Assembly (NCBI RefSeq): GCF_042242105.1 | Contig: NC_092014.1 | Span: forward strand, 8,555,374-8,619,373 | Length of the DNA stretch: 64,000 nucleotides | Direction of reading: 5' to 3' | Source: Pempheris klunzingeri | Taxonomy: Eukaryota > Chordata > Actinopteri > Acropomatiformes > Pempheridae | Shown: positions 34,401-44,848 of the stretch, in pieces | Numbering within the stretch: position 1 is the stretch's first letter | How the letters are laid out: each line of letters starts with the position of its first letter | Notes under the pieces: model-generated | The model's database searches: none | What the model was told of the DNA's origin: nothing | The model's input: the letters and a program-made list of their open reading frames with translations, nothing else | Position numbers and translations under genes: made by a program

Positions 34401-35868
34401 TGAAAAGTGAAGTCAATACGAAAGAGTCTTAAACCTGTTTTCTCTCTAATGGAGAGAAAGCATGGAGCGATTCTGCCGGTCCAAATGTATGGAAGTCTAT
34501 GTGAAAATGAACCTACTTCTCATCTGATTTTATCACCTCAGTAAACACTTTCCTATGAGTTTATAGTCGCTAGTTTGCAGTCTTCTTCAACACAGTATGA
34601 ACATTTAGTAAATTATGGTCTCATTTAGAATGAAATAAACCATAAAGCAAGGTGTGATTAAGGGTGGGGCTACCTTGTGACTAATCAGTCAGAAACGGTC
34701 TTCGCTGAATGAACGTCACTTCTGGCTCCAAAAAAACCAAGATGGCGACACCCTTAAAGCCAAACTTGAGGCTTCGAAACAGACAAACCAATGGGTGACA
34801 TCATGCTGGCTACGCCCATCTCTTATATACAGTCTGTGGGATTATATAGTGAGCTCATTGCCAAAACTGACTAACTAACTAACTCTTTTGGACACTATTT
34901 GGGTCATTTTGTCTGCACCCTTAACTTTGTCCGTCTGCCATTTTTCTTTCTTTAAATGCATGATTGTATGTAGTTCTTTGTTAATAACCATCTGTTTTAC
35001 CCTGTGTTTTCACAATGCCCTGTGGGACTTTGAGTCCACTTTATAGGGTATGTGTAATTATCCTCATTATACAGTCTGACTGCACTATAAAACGATGCAC
35101 TCACCAAGTGGACTACATATTAAGTAGTGACTGATTGCAGACACAGCCTTTAAGTTGTTAATCTGTTTCTTGTGTCTTATCTTACACTTCCAGGCCCATG
35201 TTTGAAGAAGATGTGCCCTCTGTGCTGGAGCTCGAAATGGAAGAGTTGGACCAATGGATGAAAAAAGATGGTAGGTAACTTGAAATAATAGCTGTAGCAT
35301 ATAAGAGCATATCGGTTATGAAATGGGGATGTGTGCCTCGAAGATCTGTCAAACAAACAAGTCATTTATCAACCACATTGAGAGCTGCACATCGGATTAC
35401 ACACTCTGAATGTGGTTACTTCTGGATGTCATGTGTGATAAATGCTTGCCATGCTTTTTTTGTATATTGCATTTGTTACGTAAGTCTCTTCTTTAATATG
35501 AAATATTTTTAGGTATTTTCTTTCAGAATCCCAAAAAACTTTAAGGGAAGTCAAATTTTATTTATGTAGCCCAAAAATCACAAAGCATAATTTTCCTGTG
35601 CTCGAAGGTGTAACAGTGAATGTGGCAGGGGATTTTCCTCGCTGTACCATTTGTTCTAAAAACAGACATGAAGCAGCAAAAAGTGAAAATAAAAGGGGGA
35701 AACATTCCTGAGAAACAGTCTGCTTAGTTTGGGGAGTTTTCCAGCAGAGGTCACTGTTGCTCTAATTGTTACGACCGCTTTAGGAGAACATGCAGCCCAA
35801 CATCACTGTCGTGTGTGTTTGGTTTGTTTGTTTTAGGCGAGACAGCAGATGACCCCAAACATGAGTAA
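30256..35868 (+). CDS. tmem154: Transmembrane protein 154
   Basis: Eight coding exons: 30256-30346, 31076-31183, 32112-32192, 32368-32409, 32592-32768, 33274-33328, 35194-35270, 35837-35868. Total 663 bases, 220 residues; human is about 183. All borders are GT/AG with matching phase. Type I layout: Leu-rich signal peptide, acidic Pro/Thr/Glu stalk with an Asn-Ala-Thr sequon at 114, membrane segment about 132-155, then SRRW and a short cytosolic tail. The tail block PMFEEDVPSVLELEMEELD is the conserved TMEM154 signature. A second in-frame ATG at 30280 gives a more classical signal peptide (starting MRGLRVKTP) and could be the true start. Function is poorly known; sheep TMEM154 is linked to lentivirus susceptibility. 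It precedes fbxw7, as in human. Confidence 0.88.
30347..31075 (+). other. tmem154: tmem154 intron 1
   Basis: Donor GTAGGA, acceptor AATTGCAG. Nothing else recognised. Confidence 0.75.
31184..32111 (+). other. tmem154: tmem154 intron 2 with repeats
   Basis: It contains a Tc1-like terminal sequence near 31212-31250 (CTACATGGCCAAAAGTGTGT) and a palindromic TA-rich run at 31398-31438. A possible opposite terminal end lies near 32030-32050 (GTTGTGGTGTCCACACATTT). These may be the two ends of one decayed non-autonomous element. Confidence 0.5.
31398..31438. repeat. Palindromic (TA)n tract
   Basis: TA repeats interrupted symmetrically by GTA and TACA. The tract is self-complementary and could form a cruciform or hairpin. 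Confidence 0.95.
33329..35193 (+). other. tmem154: tmem154 intron 6
   Basis: This 1.9-kb intron has donor GTAAGT and acceptor CACTTCCAG. It hosts the dispersed repeat described at 34440-34845. No coding seen. Confidence 0.75.
34440..34845. repeat. Dispersed fish repeat, larger copy
   Basis: It contains GAACGTCACTTCTGGCTCC, AAGATGGCGACACCC and TGGCTACGCCCATC, and terminates CTTATATACAGTCTGTGG. The terminal phrase and several inner words recur at 3030-3165. Probably a non-autonomous DNA element or SINE; family not named. Confidence 0.55.
35545..35640 (+). repeat. Short LINE/SINE-like tail fragment
   Basis: AATTTTATTTATGTAGCCCA followed by AAAATCACAAAG is a common 3'-end phrase of teleost retroelements. 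Only a fragment, inside tmem154 intron 7. Confidence 0.45.
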
Positions 35869-38800
35869 ATCTATGGTGAGCACGCTTCACACTTCTTACA
35901 TGTTATATCCAGTTTATGAGCACACACAGATTTTATTCCCTTTCTTGTCATTCATCCCTCATTACCAGAGAGCTTTTTCTCATTATATTTTCGTAATAAC
36001 ACGTCTGGAAGTGTGTGCTAATGTTGTTTTAAGATATCAAAACAAATCTACTCTTTGCTTGTTTTCCTCCTCTGCTGTTAATATTTTCCCTCCTGTTCTT
36101 GTGTGAACTTTGAGAGTTCATTTGGCAGCGCTGATGACTAAATCATAACAGTGTCACAGACAGCAGCAAATTAATCATCAAGCAACGTTCCTGTTGGTAT
36201 AAATACAACCTAATGAACTATCTCATTAGGTATACATTCAAAACCACAATCTGACTATCTATTTGCATATGTTTTGAGGCCTCATGACTAACCTGTTTCA
36301 TACATCTTGTTGCACAATAATGCTGACACACACCGCAGATCGACTTGGGTTACAAGAAACAGTTTCCTTTTCGCTGCCAGCCTCTGTTTGTTTTGATGCA
36401 CCAGCCGGTTTCAGTATAGCTGGGAGTGATGAACTGTGACCCTTTCATCGTGACACATGGCACAATTTGAAAGCACAAACACTCCTAACATCTGCTAGTG
36501 ATTACAACAGGCATGCATGGAAGTGTGGCGCAACTTAACCCTGGGATAGTCTCCTTACTGCAAGGGCTGGGAAGGCGAGGTCAAGGTCCACTCCACCAAC
36601 TGTTGACAAACGACATTTACACACCGCCTTTTCTCAGGATTTCATTTCCAAAGCTTTGCAAGTGTTGGAGGGCACTTTGATTCAACACAGAGGCACTCTG
36701 TACACAATGGGTTACACAAGAGGTCTCAAAACAGAAGTAAATGCGATGTTACCGGCGCTGTGGTTGCACAATGTGATGCCGTCTCCGTCTGCAGCAGCTG
36801 TGCAATGTTTGTCAGACCTGTGAAATTCCACAATAAGTCAGGCACAATAGTGGTTCAAATTAAAGAGAGAAAGCGTATACAATGCTGTTGGAGGTGCTTC
36901 AATAGCACGTTTTGAAACCTACCAATTACAGTGCACTCGAAGTAGATGAACCATTGTAGCCCTTTTCTCAAAAGAAAAACTGTTTGTTGAAGGTATTTAG
37001 GACAATTAAATCAAACAAAATGTAAGAAAATGAACAAAATAGCACTGTACTACAAGACTCCAACACTATATGGGATTTGAATCAAGTCAGAAGGCACCAA
37101 AAAAGTCACTCTAGATTTAGTTTATTGAAAAAGTGCTAAATTGTTTACTTGAGGCTGCATCCACTGGTTGATAAAACGTTGTTTGTAGTGAACATGTTAG
37201 CAAATCATTGTCTATTTGTTCTGTCTGTAAAGCGTCCTTGCGTTTCTTGAAAGGCAGTGTTTCTGTCCACTTGATCAATCCAAGTCCAATATAAACTCTC
37301 CTTTTAGCTTTGTTTTGGTCTCTACCAACTCCTGAAGGAAATATATTTGGCTACTAAATGCTCCTCTATATTCACCAGCTTGTTGCAGGTAGTGTATGGT
37401 GGTTTTATCTGAACTTTTTTGTCTGCTGCTACTGGAAACAAGGTAGACACGAGCAGTGCGAGTAAATCCCAACAGTAAAGTTGTGGGCCAGAAAACCAAA
37501 CCAATGTGCTGAAAGACACTAAAACTCTCCATAGAACTGAAGAAGCAGAGTTGGGTGATTAATATTCTGTGGGTTTGTTATCACAAGTCATTGTTTTTTA
37601 CTTATCTACATTTTACTTATTATCATCATCATGCATCTAATTATTTAACCAATGAAAAAAATATTGGGTTCTGCAGCTTTAAGCATTTAGCTCTCCAGTA
37701 ACACAGAAATGTGGCTCAATATCCACAACAACAATAGAGTGGAAATCACACAAAGCAGGATCACTCACTTATCTGATTGTATTTAGATACATTACAGTTT
37801 TCAAGACATTCAAGACTAATTAAAGTTTAAAAATTCTGAAGTTTACTTTTAAAATTCTGCCAGAAAATGTTTTTTTTTTTAAAAACAACACAATCAAAAA
37901 GACGTCATAGATAAGTTGGCCAACACTATGTTATCTTTGACTGAGTGTACTTGTGCTCAGTTTGCACTGATCTAATGAGAGAGTGGATAGGTAGGTAGAG
38001 TGGTGGTTTGTTGGTGGAGCTTGTCGATGCTGATTCTGCTGTGACCCTTTTGTTTGTGTGGAGGCTGAAGACGACTGCAGTAAAGCTATGGATGAACTCA
38101 ACAGTGCAGTTAGTAGAATATGGAACCATATGGACATAAAGCAGCAAAAAGTGACCGGATTTACTCTCTGAGAGAGACTTTCTCTCACTGACCTTGCACC
38201 AATTTTACCTGGAGTGGTCTGAAGGAGTCCGCCACACATCAGATAGACTCTCTGTGGATGTTCACGACTTCTACACCTCCAAGTGTTCAAACTTTCCTCT
38301 GGTGTGAGGTGCGTCTAGCGAGTGACAGCGTTTGGGAATATGTCTCATTGTTGTAATTGCTAATTTGCTTCATTTTGTTGTTTGCTGTATATTTCAGCCC
38401 TCAGAGGTGCCCAGAATGAGAATATCACCTATTATTGTTTGTTATATGTTGATGGACCACCTGTGGCAGGTTACATAGAAATAATCAGGGAAGCTACATC
38501 CTCCTCACAGCTTCACTTCACTTTCAGGAATGAGAGAAAAGAGTTTGAAAGTGTGTTTTTTTTTTTTTATATGTATGGACTAAGAATTTTTAGTAGTTTT
38601 GGTGGATACACACACTGAAGATATTAACAGTAATTTTGCTGCACATTTAGTTGAAGCATCATTAAGCTACAATAAAATGTAGGGTAAATTATTTAAACTA
38701 TTCCCTGAGCGTATGGCTGTGAACTCCATCACCACTGCCGACTTTAGAGGAATGACCTCCTTCTCTCTTTGTCTCTGTGACTCTGACTTTATTGTCACCT

Positions 38801-39979
38801 CTCTCCCATGATTTCTTTACTGCAGGTTAACAAAGGACACTCTCCCGGTATGCAAGGACACAGTCAGCAATGCATTGTTGCCAGCTTGGATGTTCAGACC
38901 TTTGTACAATAATCCCGCAACAACTGCCAGGAAACACCACAACCCTTAAAGGACACTTACAACTATTATTTTCATTTTTACAGTTAAATAATCAGTCTTC
39001 AGTGGACAGCAATGTGAAACAAATGGACTTAACCTTGTTAAATAGGGCTATTTTGTTATGAAAGTGATCAGTGTTGTGCCTTTCATGTATTGTTTCTGTG
39101 ATTCTTTGCCTGTTTTAGTTGTGCTGTTGATGCAGTATTCAGTTATACCAGGTACATGGACAGTATTTTCTGTCTCAATCAATCAGCCAGAGTGACAAGT
39201 ATTAAGTTTAAACATAAAAAAAACACTCTGCTACAGCTGCCAAGCATTCTCCTCTCTACAGATTTGTATAGTTAAAGAGTATATGGTCATCTTAAAGTGC
39301 TTTCAGTCAATATTCTCCTCCACCCCCTCACAGATACGATTGCTCATAGTTTCTACTGATGGCTTCTTCTGATACCTCAAAGCCTCTTTGTTGTACTACA
39401 CTGTGTGACTCCCTCCAGCTGCAGGTTTTAATGGGGAAATATCCTGTTGAAGATTGTAGGCATGCATGACAGAGAGGACCACTCCTTTTCATTCCTGCAG
39501 ACGCCTGGTTAGGACTTCTGAGGGCGTGTTTTTATTCAGAAGCTGAAATCTCTGAGTGTGAAATCAGCTGGATTCTATTTCTGACTCTTTTGATAAATTA
39601 TCACTCGTTGCTGCAACATCTTTCTACAAGCTGCTACTGATTATCTTATCTCACTGATGATAATAACTCTCTGACTGAATACTTCGTGTCTACAGATGCT
39701 GTATTGTTTCCAGTTTGGGCTTAATAGTTCTGAATCTATGCAGTCATAACACTGATCTAAATGTGAGTGCTACTTTCTAAACATGTCAGTCAGTATTTTG
39801 CAGTACCTTTGCACTGTATATATGAGAATACAGTATACCAAAAGATATTATTTTCAAGAAATGCCTTTTGTAAATAGTTCATGTATGGCTGTAGTGTTGT
39901 TATTTTGCTGATGAAGCTTTGAATAAAATTTAGATAAATAAAATCTCCTGATAAAAATAGGATGTTTGAGCGTTTATAG

Positions 39980-40330
39980 CCACTTGGGATGGCAACGTTG
40001 GCCGGTCCACCACTTTGTTTCAGTCTGAAATGTCTTAACAACTGTTACATGGATTGCCATGAAATTGTGCACTAACATTTATGGTTCCCAGAGGATGAAT
40101 CCCACTGGCTTTAGTGATCCAGTGACCTCTACCTCTGCCTAATAACTTCGGAGATCCTTTTAGTTTTCTAACTAGCGCCATTATCAGGTCATTAACATCG
40201 TTACATTTTTACTTCTTTTTTTTTTTAACAAATAACAAATTCAGCTGTACTTAAAGCTCATTAGTATCTTCTGCATGCTAGCAGATTAAACTGAGATACT
40301 CATTTGCTAAATCATCGCTTTAGCATTGTG
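39980..40330 (+). repeat. Dispersed fish repeat, copy 2
   Basis: GGCCGGTCCACCACTTTG, GAAATGTCTTAACAACTG, GGATTGCCATGAAATTG and CAGAGGATGAATCCCACTGG match, in order and orientation, the same family as the copy at 29060-29450. Confidence 0.55.
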
Positions 40331-41089
40331 AGCAGACTTCGTGACTCCTGCTGTGAATTTGCTGAATAGTCTGCTTCACTTTCCTCTTTAAACTCTATGA
40401 GTCTGATAGCATTCATCCCAGAGGAAGGTCTGGGGGAGGATGGACAATCCATGCAAACCAATGAATACAAATGAGAAATAAGTCCGTCACCCCATTTTCT
40501 CCTACTTTTCACTCTGTTTTTCATTAGACTTCCAGACGGCAGTTGTGTCTGTCACCTTACAATGTCTGCATCGTCACTGCTGTCTGGCTGGTCAGACTCC
40601 GCTGACTAAATATTGACATTTTCACAATCAACAAATAACGCCTGAGGAAACACTGAATTTCTATTTACTCAGGTACATCAAACCTGCCTCTTGTTTTGGC
40701 AGTAATTTAGGTTTGGAGCATAATGCTACCAGAAAGGGTTAGGATCGATTTTGTAATCTTAACTATGTTTAATCCACCAATCATATATAAGAAACTGAAT
40801 TCACTAGTCCTGTGTGGTACTACTCAGCCTGTGAAAACAGTTGTTTGATGTTTTCTGTGGCTCAGGTGGAGATCTGGTAAGTCTTTAGCTCGGAGACAGA
40901 AACCCTGGAGGCATAGACTTTAAAAGACGTGGGCTCTGGCAAAAGATGTTGCATTATAGAATCCTGTATGAAAATGTAATACTAAATCGCTGGAGTACTC
41001 TAGCTACTCAAAGCCTTCCTCTTTGGTTTATTTCTGACCTTTTTTGTCTCATGAGTGTGTGCATAGTGTGAGATCTTCAGGCAGAGGTC

Positions 41090-41250
41090 TTTTATTTGTT
41101 CCAGAGTCCAGGTCGAGGCAGAGTCTTTGCAATCAGGGCCCCGAGGCTGTGGAGTGACCTGAAGAGGGAAGCCTGGCTGAATCAGTAACAGTTTGAAAGT
41201 CTCCTCTTATAACAGACTTTTATCTTATCCTGATTTTACTCGCTCGAATT
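41090..41250 (+). mobile_element. L2-like LINE 3' fragment
   Basis: Translation gives RGRVFAIRAPRLWSDLKRE, the family's post-reverse-transcriptase pattern (compare [12 protein letters not shown] at 10980). A stop and AT-rich tail follow. Confidence 0.6.
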
Positions 41251-42580
41251 TGTTTTTCTGACATTGTTTTATTCTGGTTCAGCTTAATGGCGTTTTTTTG
41301 TCCATTATGTTTTTTTACATTTGCATTTTTCAACATTGGTTTTAATTGAGCTGAAATGCTTTTTCACTAACTGATTAGTCAATGAACAGAAAATTATCAG
41401 TTTAGGTTATCTTGCAAGTTGGTCTTTGTCTCATTTAGCATACTGAATATGTATCTACCTCACTGACATTTATAAATCAAACAATCGGTCAATTAATCAA
41501 GAAACTAACCTGCAGATAAACTGATAAAGAAGCAAATATTTGCTGCAGCCCTTGGTTTTCATTTTTTATTACACTATAAGCTCATACAAACACAACATTT
41601 CTATATTGAGAAAGAACAAAATAATGCAAATCCACACCTCTACCCTTAGATGCTTCACAGCAACAGGTTTTGGGTTTTTCTCACTGGGTACACAGGCAGT
41701 GTCACTTGCAAACAGCATTGTCCACATCGTGCCAAATTCTGGCTGAACTGGTTTTCATGTAAATAAAACAGCAATGCTTCCTCCCAAACATGAATGTGGG
41801 TAATGTATTTACTGAAAAATCTGAGCATGTAGCATGAGACTTTTTTAGCTGACTACAACTTGACCAAGAGGCAAAGGAGTGTCACACCGGGTACAGGATA
41901 TTTACTGGTTTAAGTCAGGATGAGCATGTTTATAATGTTGATTAAAGGCATGTCTGTCACAGTGAACTGAAATGTGATGTAATCCCCTAGAGGACATGTT
42001 CATAACATCATATTTCCAGTGACCCGTCTGTCTGAATTTACCACGCTTTACAGACTGAATCACTGTCTACCCAGCAGGCACTGTTGCTGCCTGTCACACT
42101 CTATCAGCTCCATTTCACAGGCGTGTTTGTTTGCCTTCAAGAGCTGTGATGCTACAGAGCATCATTCGTCTGTCGCAATCAGCGCATTCACTCATTCTTG
42201 GGCAATCGTTGAGTGGAAAACACCAGGGGATCTGTGTGAGTGAGAGAGAATGAGTGTTTGTGTCATTATAGGAGACTTCGTCTTATGAGAAATTTAAACC
42301 ATGTGAAACTTTCCACTGCCTCTTACGAAATACTGCTTCTTGCACTATTTGGACAATATTTGATGAAACTGACGCATCAGCCATGTCTGTAGCTACCATT
42401 AACAGTACAGAAGCTATGATCTCTGTATTTTTTTTCACATTTGGAGATGTGAAGCATACGTTTTATAACTAAAAGTCATACATTATTGGATTTTAATGGT
42501 GAGACCAACTTTATATATGCTATATCATAGCAACTCATAGATTTTCCTTATGAGATTGTAATTCTTGTATATTTTTTCTT

Positions 42581-42722
42581 CAGCGGTTCCCAGCCTGGGG
42601 GTCAGGAGCTCCAGACACTTTTGTAACACAATATATTTTTAATTTAATGTCATAAAATAAAACTGACTCTATACATTACTTTTTTTTAAGATGTTAAAAG
42701 CCACAACAACTGGGGACCACTG
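42581..42722. mobile_element. Short hAT-type MITE
   Basis: It begins CAGCGGTTCCCAG. The reverse complement of its end is CAGTGGTCCCCAG, so 11 of 13 terminal positions match. This is a widespread hAT terminal sequence. The flanking 8-mers agree only partly, so the target duplication has decayed. Confidence 0.6.
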
Positions 42723-43264
42723 TTTTAGGCGATTGTGTTAGGAAACATTTTAGAGATGATTCTCAGGTCTCTTCACAGTGGTCTACAGATGTACGTGTTT
42801 GTGTAAATATTGGGATACAATCTCAGCATTTCTAAAATCCTGGCATTAGCCCTGACATAAACACCTACAACGCTCAGGATTATCCAGTATATTTTGGTGT
42901 TTAGTTTCACCAACAACACAACCAAAACTGCACGTAGAGAGATGACACCGATGAAAAACTCCAGCCAAGAGTTCTGCTTTTTGTGAAGAGTCACCAACAG
43001 GAGCAGTTTCCATAAAAGCATGCAGCTATAGAGAGTATTTAGTAACAAAGTGAGGATATTTACAGTCGTCTTTTGTTTCCAGGGTCTGCTTTTCAGTCTT
43101 CATTGACCAGATGCCAGTCTCAATTCCACACTTCTCAGGATCACATATTTGGTGCTTAGTGATATCTCAGGGTTTCAGACTCTCCCTGGAGGATCCAGAT
43201 ACAGGGCATGAAAATGACCATGAGCCAAAGCTAACCATGGCTGGCACAGTAGGGCCAACTTGAG

Positions 43265-43288
43265 CAGCAGCAGCAGCAGCAGCAGCAA
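43265..43288. repeat. (AGC)n trinucleotide run
   Basis: About seven AGC units. The complementary reading gives a Leu run that is not part of a convincing gene. Confidence 0.9.
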
Positions 43289-44269
43289 ACTAATCCATGA
43301 CAACTTGCTTTTTTTGCCTATGAATAAATGAGGCTCAATATGCTGGAAAAGAATTGGGTGCAGGTTTTCATTGGGCATGGTTTCTGACACACCATGCAAA
43401 TGTGGATTTGGAGTCTCTCCCCTCCCATGCTTTTCCCCTCAAAACTTAACTGATCAAAATGCATTTATATTCACATTTTATTATAATTAGAATGTTAAAA
43501 AGTAAAATGAAGGCAAAAGGGATGCATACAATGTATATACTGAAATAAAATAGATTAATAAGAATACTGAAAAGCATGTAAAGTCAGGTTACATTTTAAC
43601 CTGAAAATGCAACTATAATGCTGTTTTTTTTTTATTTTGGCATGATTACAAAATAAATTAGGAAAAAAACACCTAGGGAAAATAGTAAACATGGGTATTA
43701 TTTTGGAAAAACAGCATTAACCATTGACATGGAAGTGATATTTTGTAAACAAATATAGTTCTCATTAAACCGCTATCAATCTTGCATCTGATTTGTTTAA
43801 TGATAATGGACACATGTATGCTTACAATTAACTTATGGTGACTTATTATTCCCCTCTTTGGCTGTTGCATCTGTATGCTGCATGTATAATCTGTATTATT
43901 TAATAAAAACACATATTGGCTATAAAGACATTCAAAATTTGAACCACAAACCACTTGAATTAGTAGCCTAGTTACCATTAAAAATATGATAAGCACATTC
44001 AAAACTTCAAATAAAATATCACAAAGACATAGACCCCAGTAATGTTTTTATTCATGTAAATATTAATTGTAGCCTACCTGAACCAGAATGAATGAACCAG
44101 AATGACTCACTCATTTATTTCACAGGTGCAATTTTACAGCAAAAATATGATTTGAATTTAAAGTGAATTTTTAACATCATAAGCACCATTTAAAGACGGC
44201 TGTTAAAGGTGTTATAGTATAACTAGACAGACACAAAGATTACTATTAATTTCCTCACTCGGAGGTCAT

Positions 44270-44848
44270 CCGGGAGTATATTATGACATCACATTCCAGC
44301 GCCCACTAGCAAACAAAACCGTGACATCATCATGCTGTGACATCCATTCTCTCCAGTCGGTGGAGAGTTGGGAGACGAACAAACCTGGCGGCTGTTGGAG
44401 AGGCAGTGGACGGCAAATCGCCCGCATATTACACGCTGTTTGTCTCAGTGGATGTGTTTTCCCCTCTTGTAGAGGCCGGACGGGATCATATGTCGCCCAG
44501 TGAAGGAACAGAGTGAAAGGGTCGACCAACACTCTCGTGAATTTGACAGAGCTGCTAACGTTAGCGGTGTTTTACTAGCCAGCTAACATCACACGAACTT
44601 GGCTTGTGGACTGCCTTGTAGAGGCTAGTTAGCTGGTCTTCAGCTAATGTGCTAGTTAGGTGCAAGACACACTGACTGCTGCTGCTGCTGCTGCTGGGAA
44701 ACCAAGAAACGAAGAAGGAGCTTTTAAGCTCACCGGACCCTGTAGCGTTAGCTCCACCAAGCTCCAAAGGATATCTCGGTTTTGGATTCACGACCCGAAG
44801 GAATCACCGGAGAGGCCTGCTGTCTTTGTTCATCTCCACATTTCTTAG
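44270..44848 (+). promoter_or_regulatory. fbxw7: Promoter and non-coding first exon, probably fbxw7
   Basis: GC content and CpG rise sharply here. The stretch ends in a good donor (TTTCTTAG before GTAAAC) at 44848, and no frame codes for anything recognisable. Three TGACATC motifs (44284, 44322, 44338) lie at the upstream edge. The exon itself includes GCTAACGTTAGC-type words and a (CTG)n run at about 44678-44695. The fbxw7 assignment rests on gene order: in human FBXW7 follows TMEM154 on the same strand and has long non-coding 5' exons. The exon start is not defined. Confidence 0.5.

Larger units (their letters stand above)
35869..44250 (+). other. tmem154 3' UTR and spacer
   Basis: No coding exon is recognised over 8.4 kb. 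Possible polyadenylation signals AATAAA at 38672-38677, 39922-39927 and 39938-39943 would allow a long tmem154 3' UTR. Repeats: the dispersed fish repeat (39980-40330), an L2-like piece (41090-41250), a hAT-type MITE (42581-42722) and an (AGC)n run (about 43265-43288). Confidence 0.5.

Noticed and set aside
36842..36858. GGTTCAAAT, a possible tRNA T-loop motif
   Set aside because: No paired acceptor stem, D-arm or anticodon arm could be built around it.
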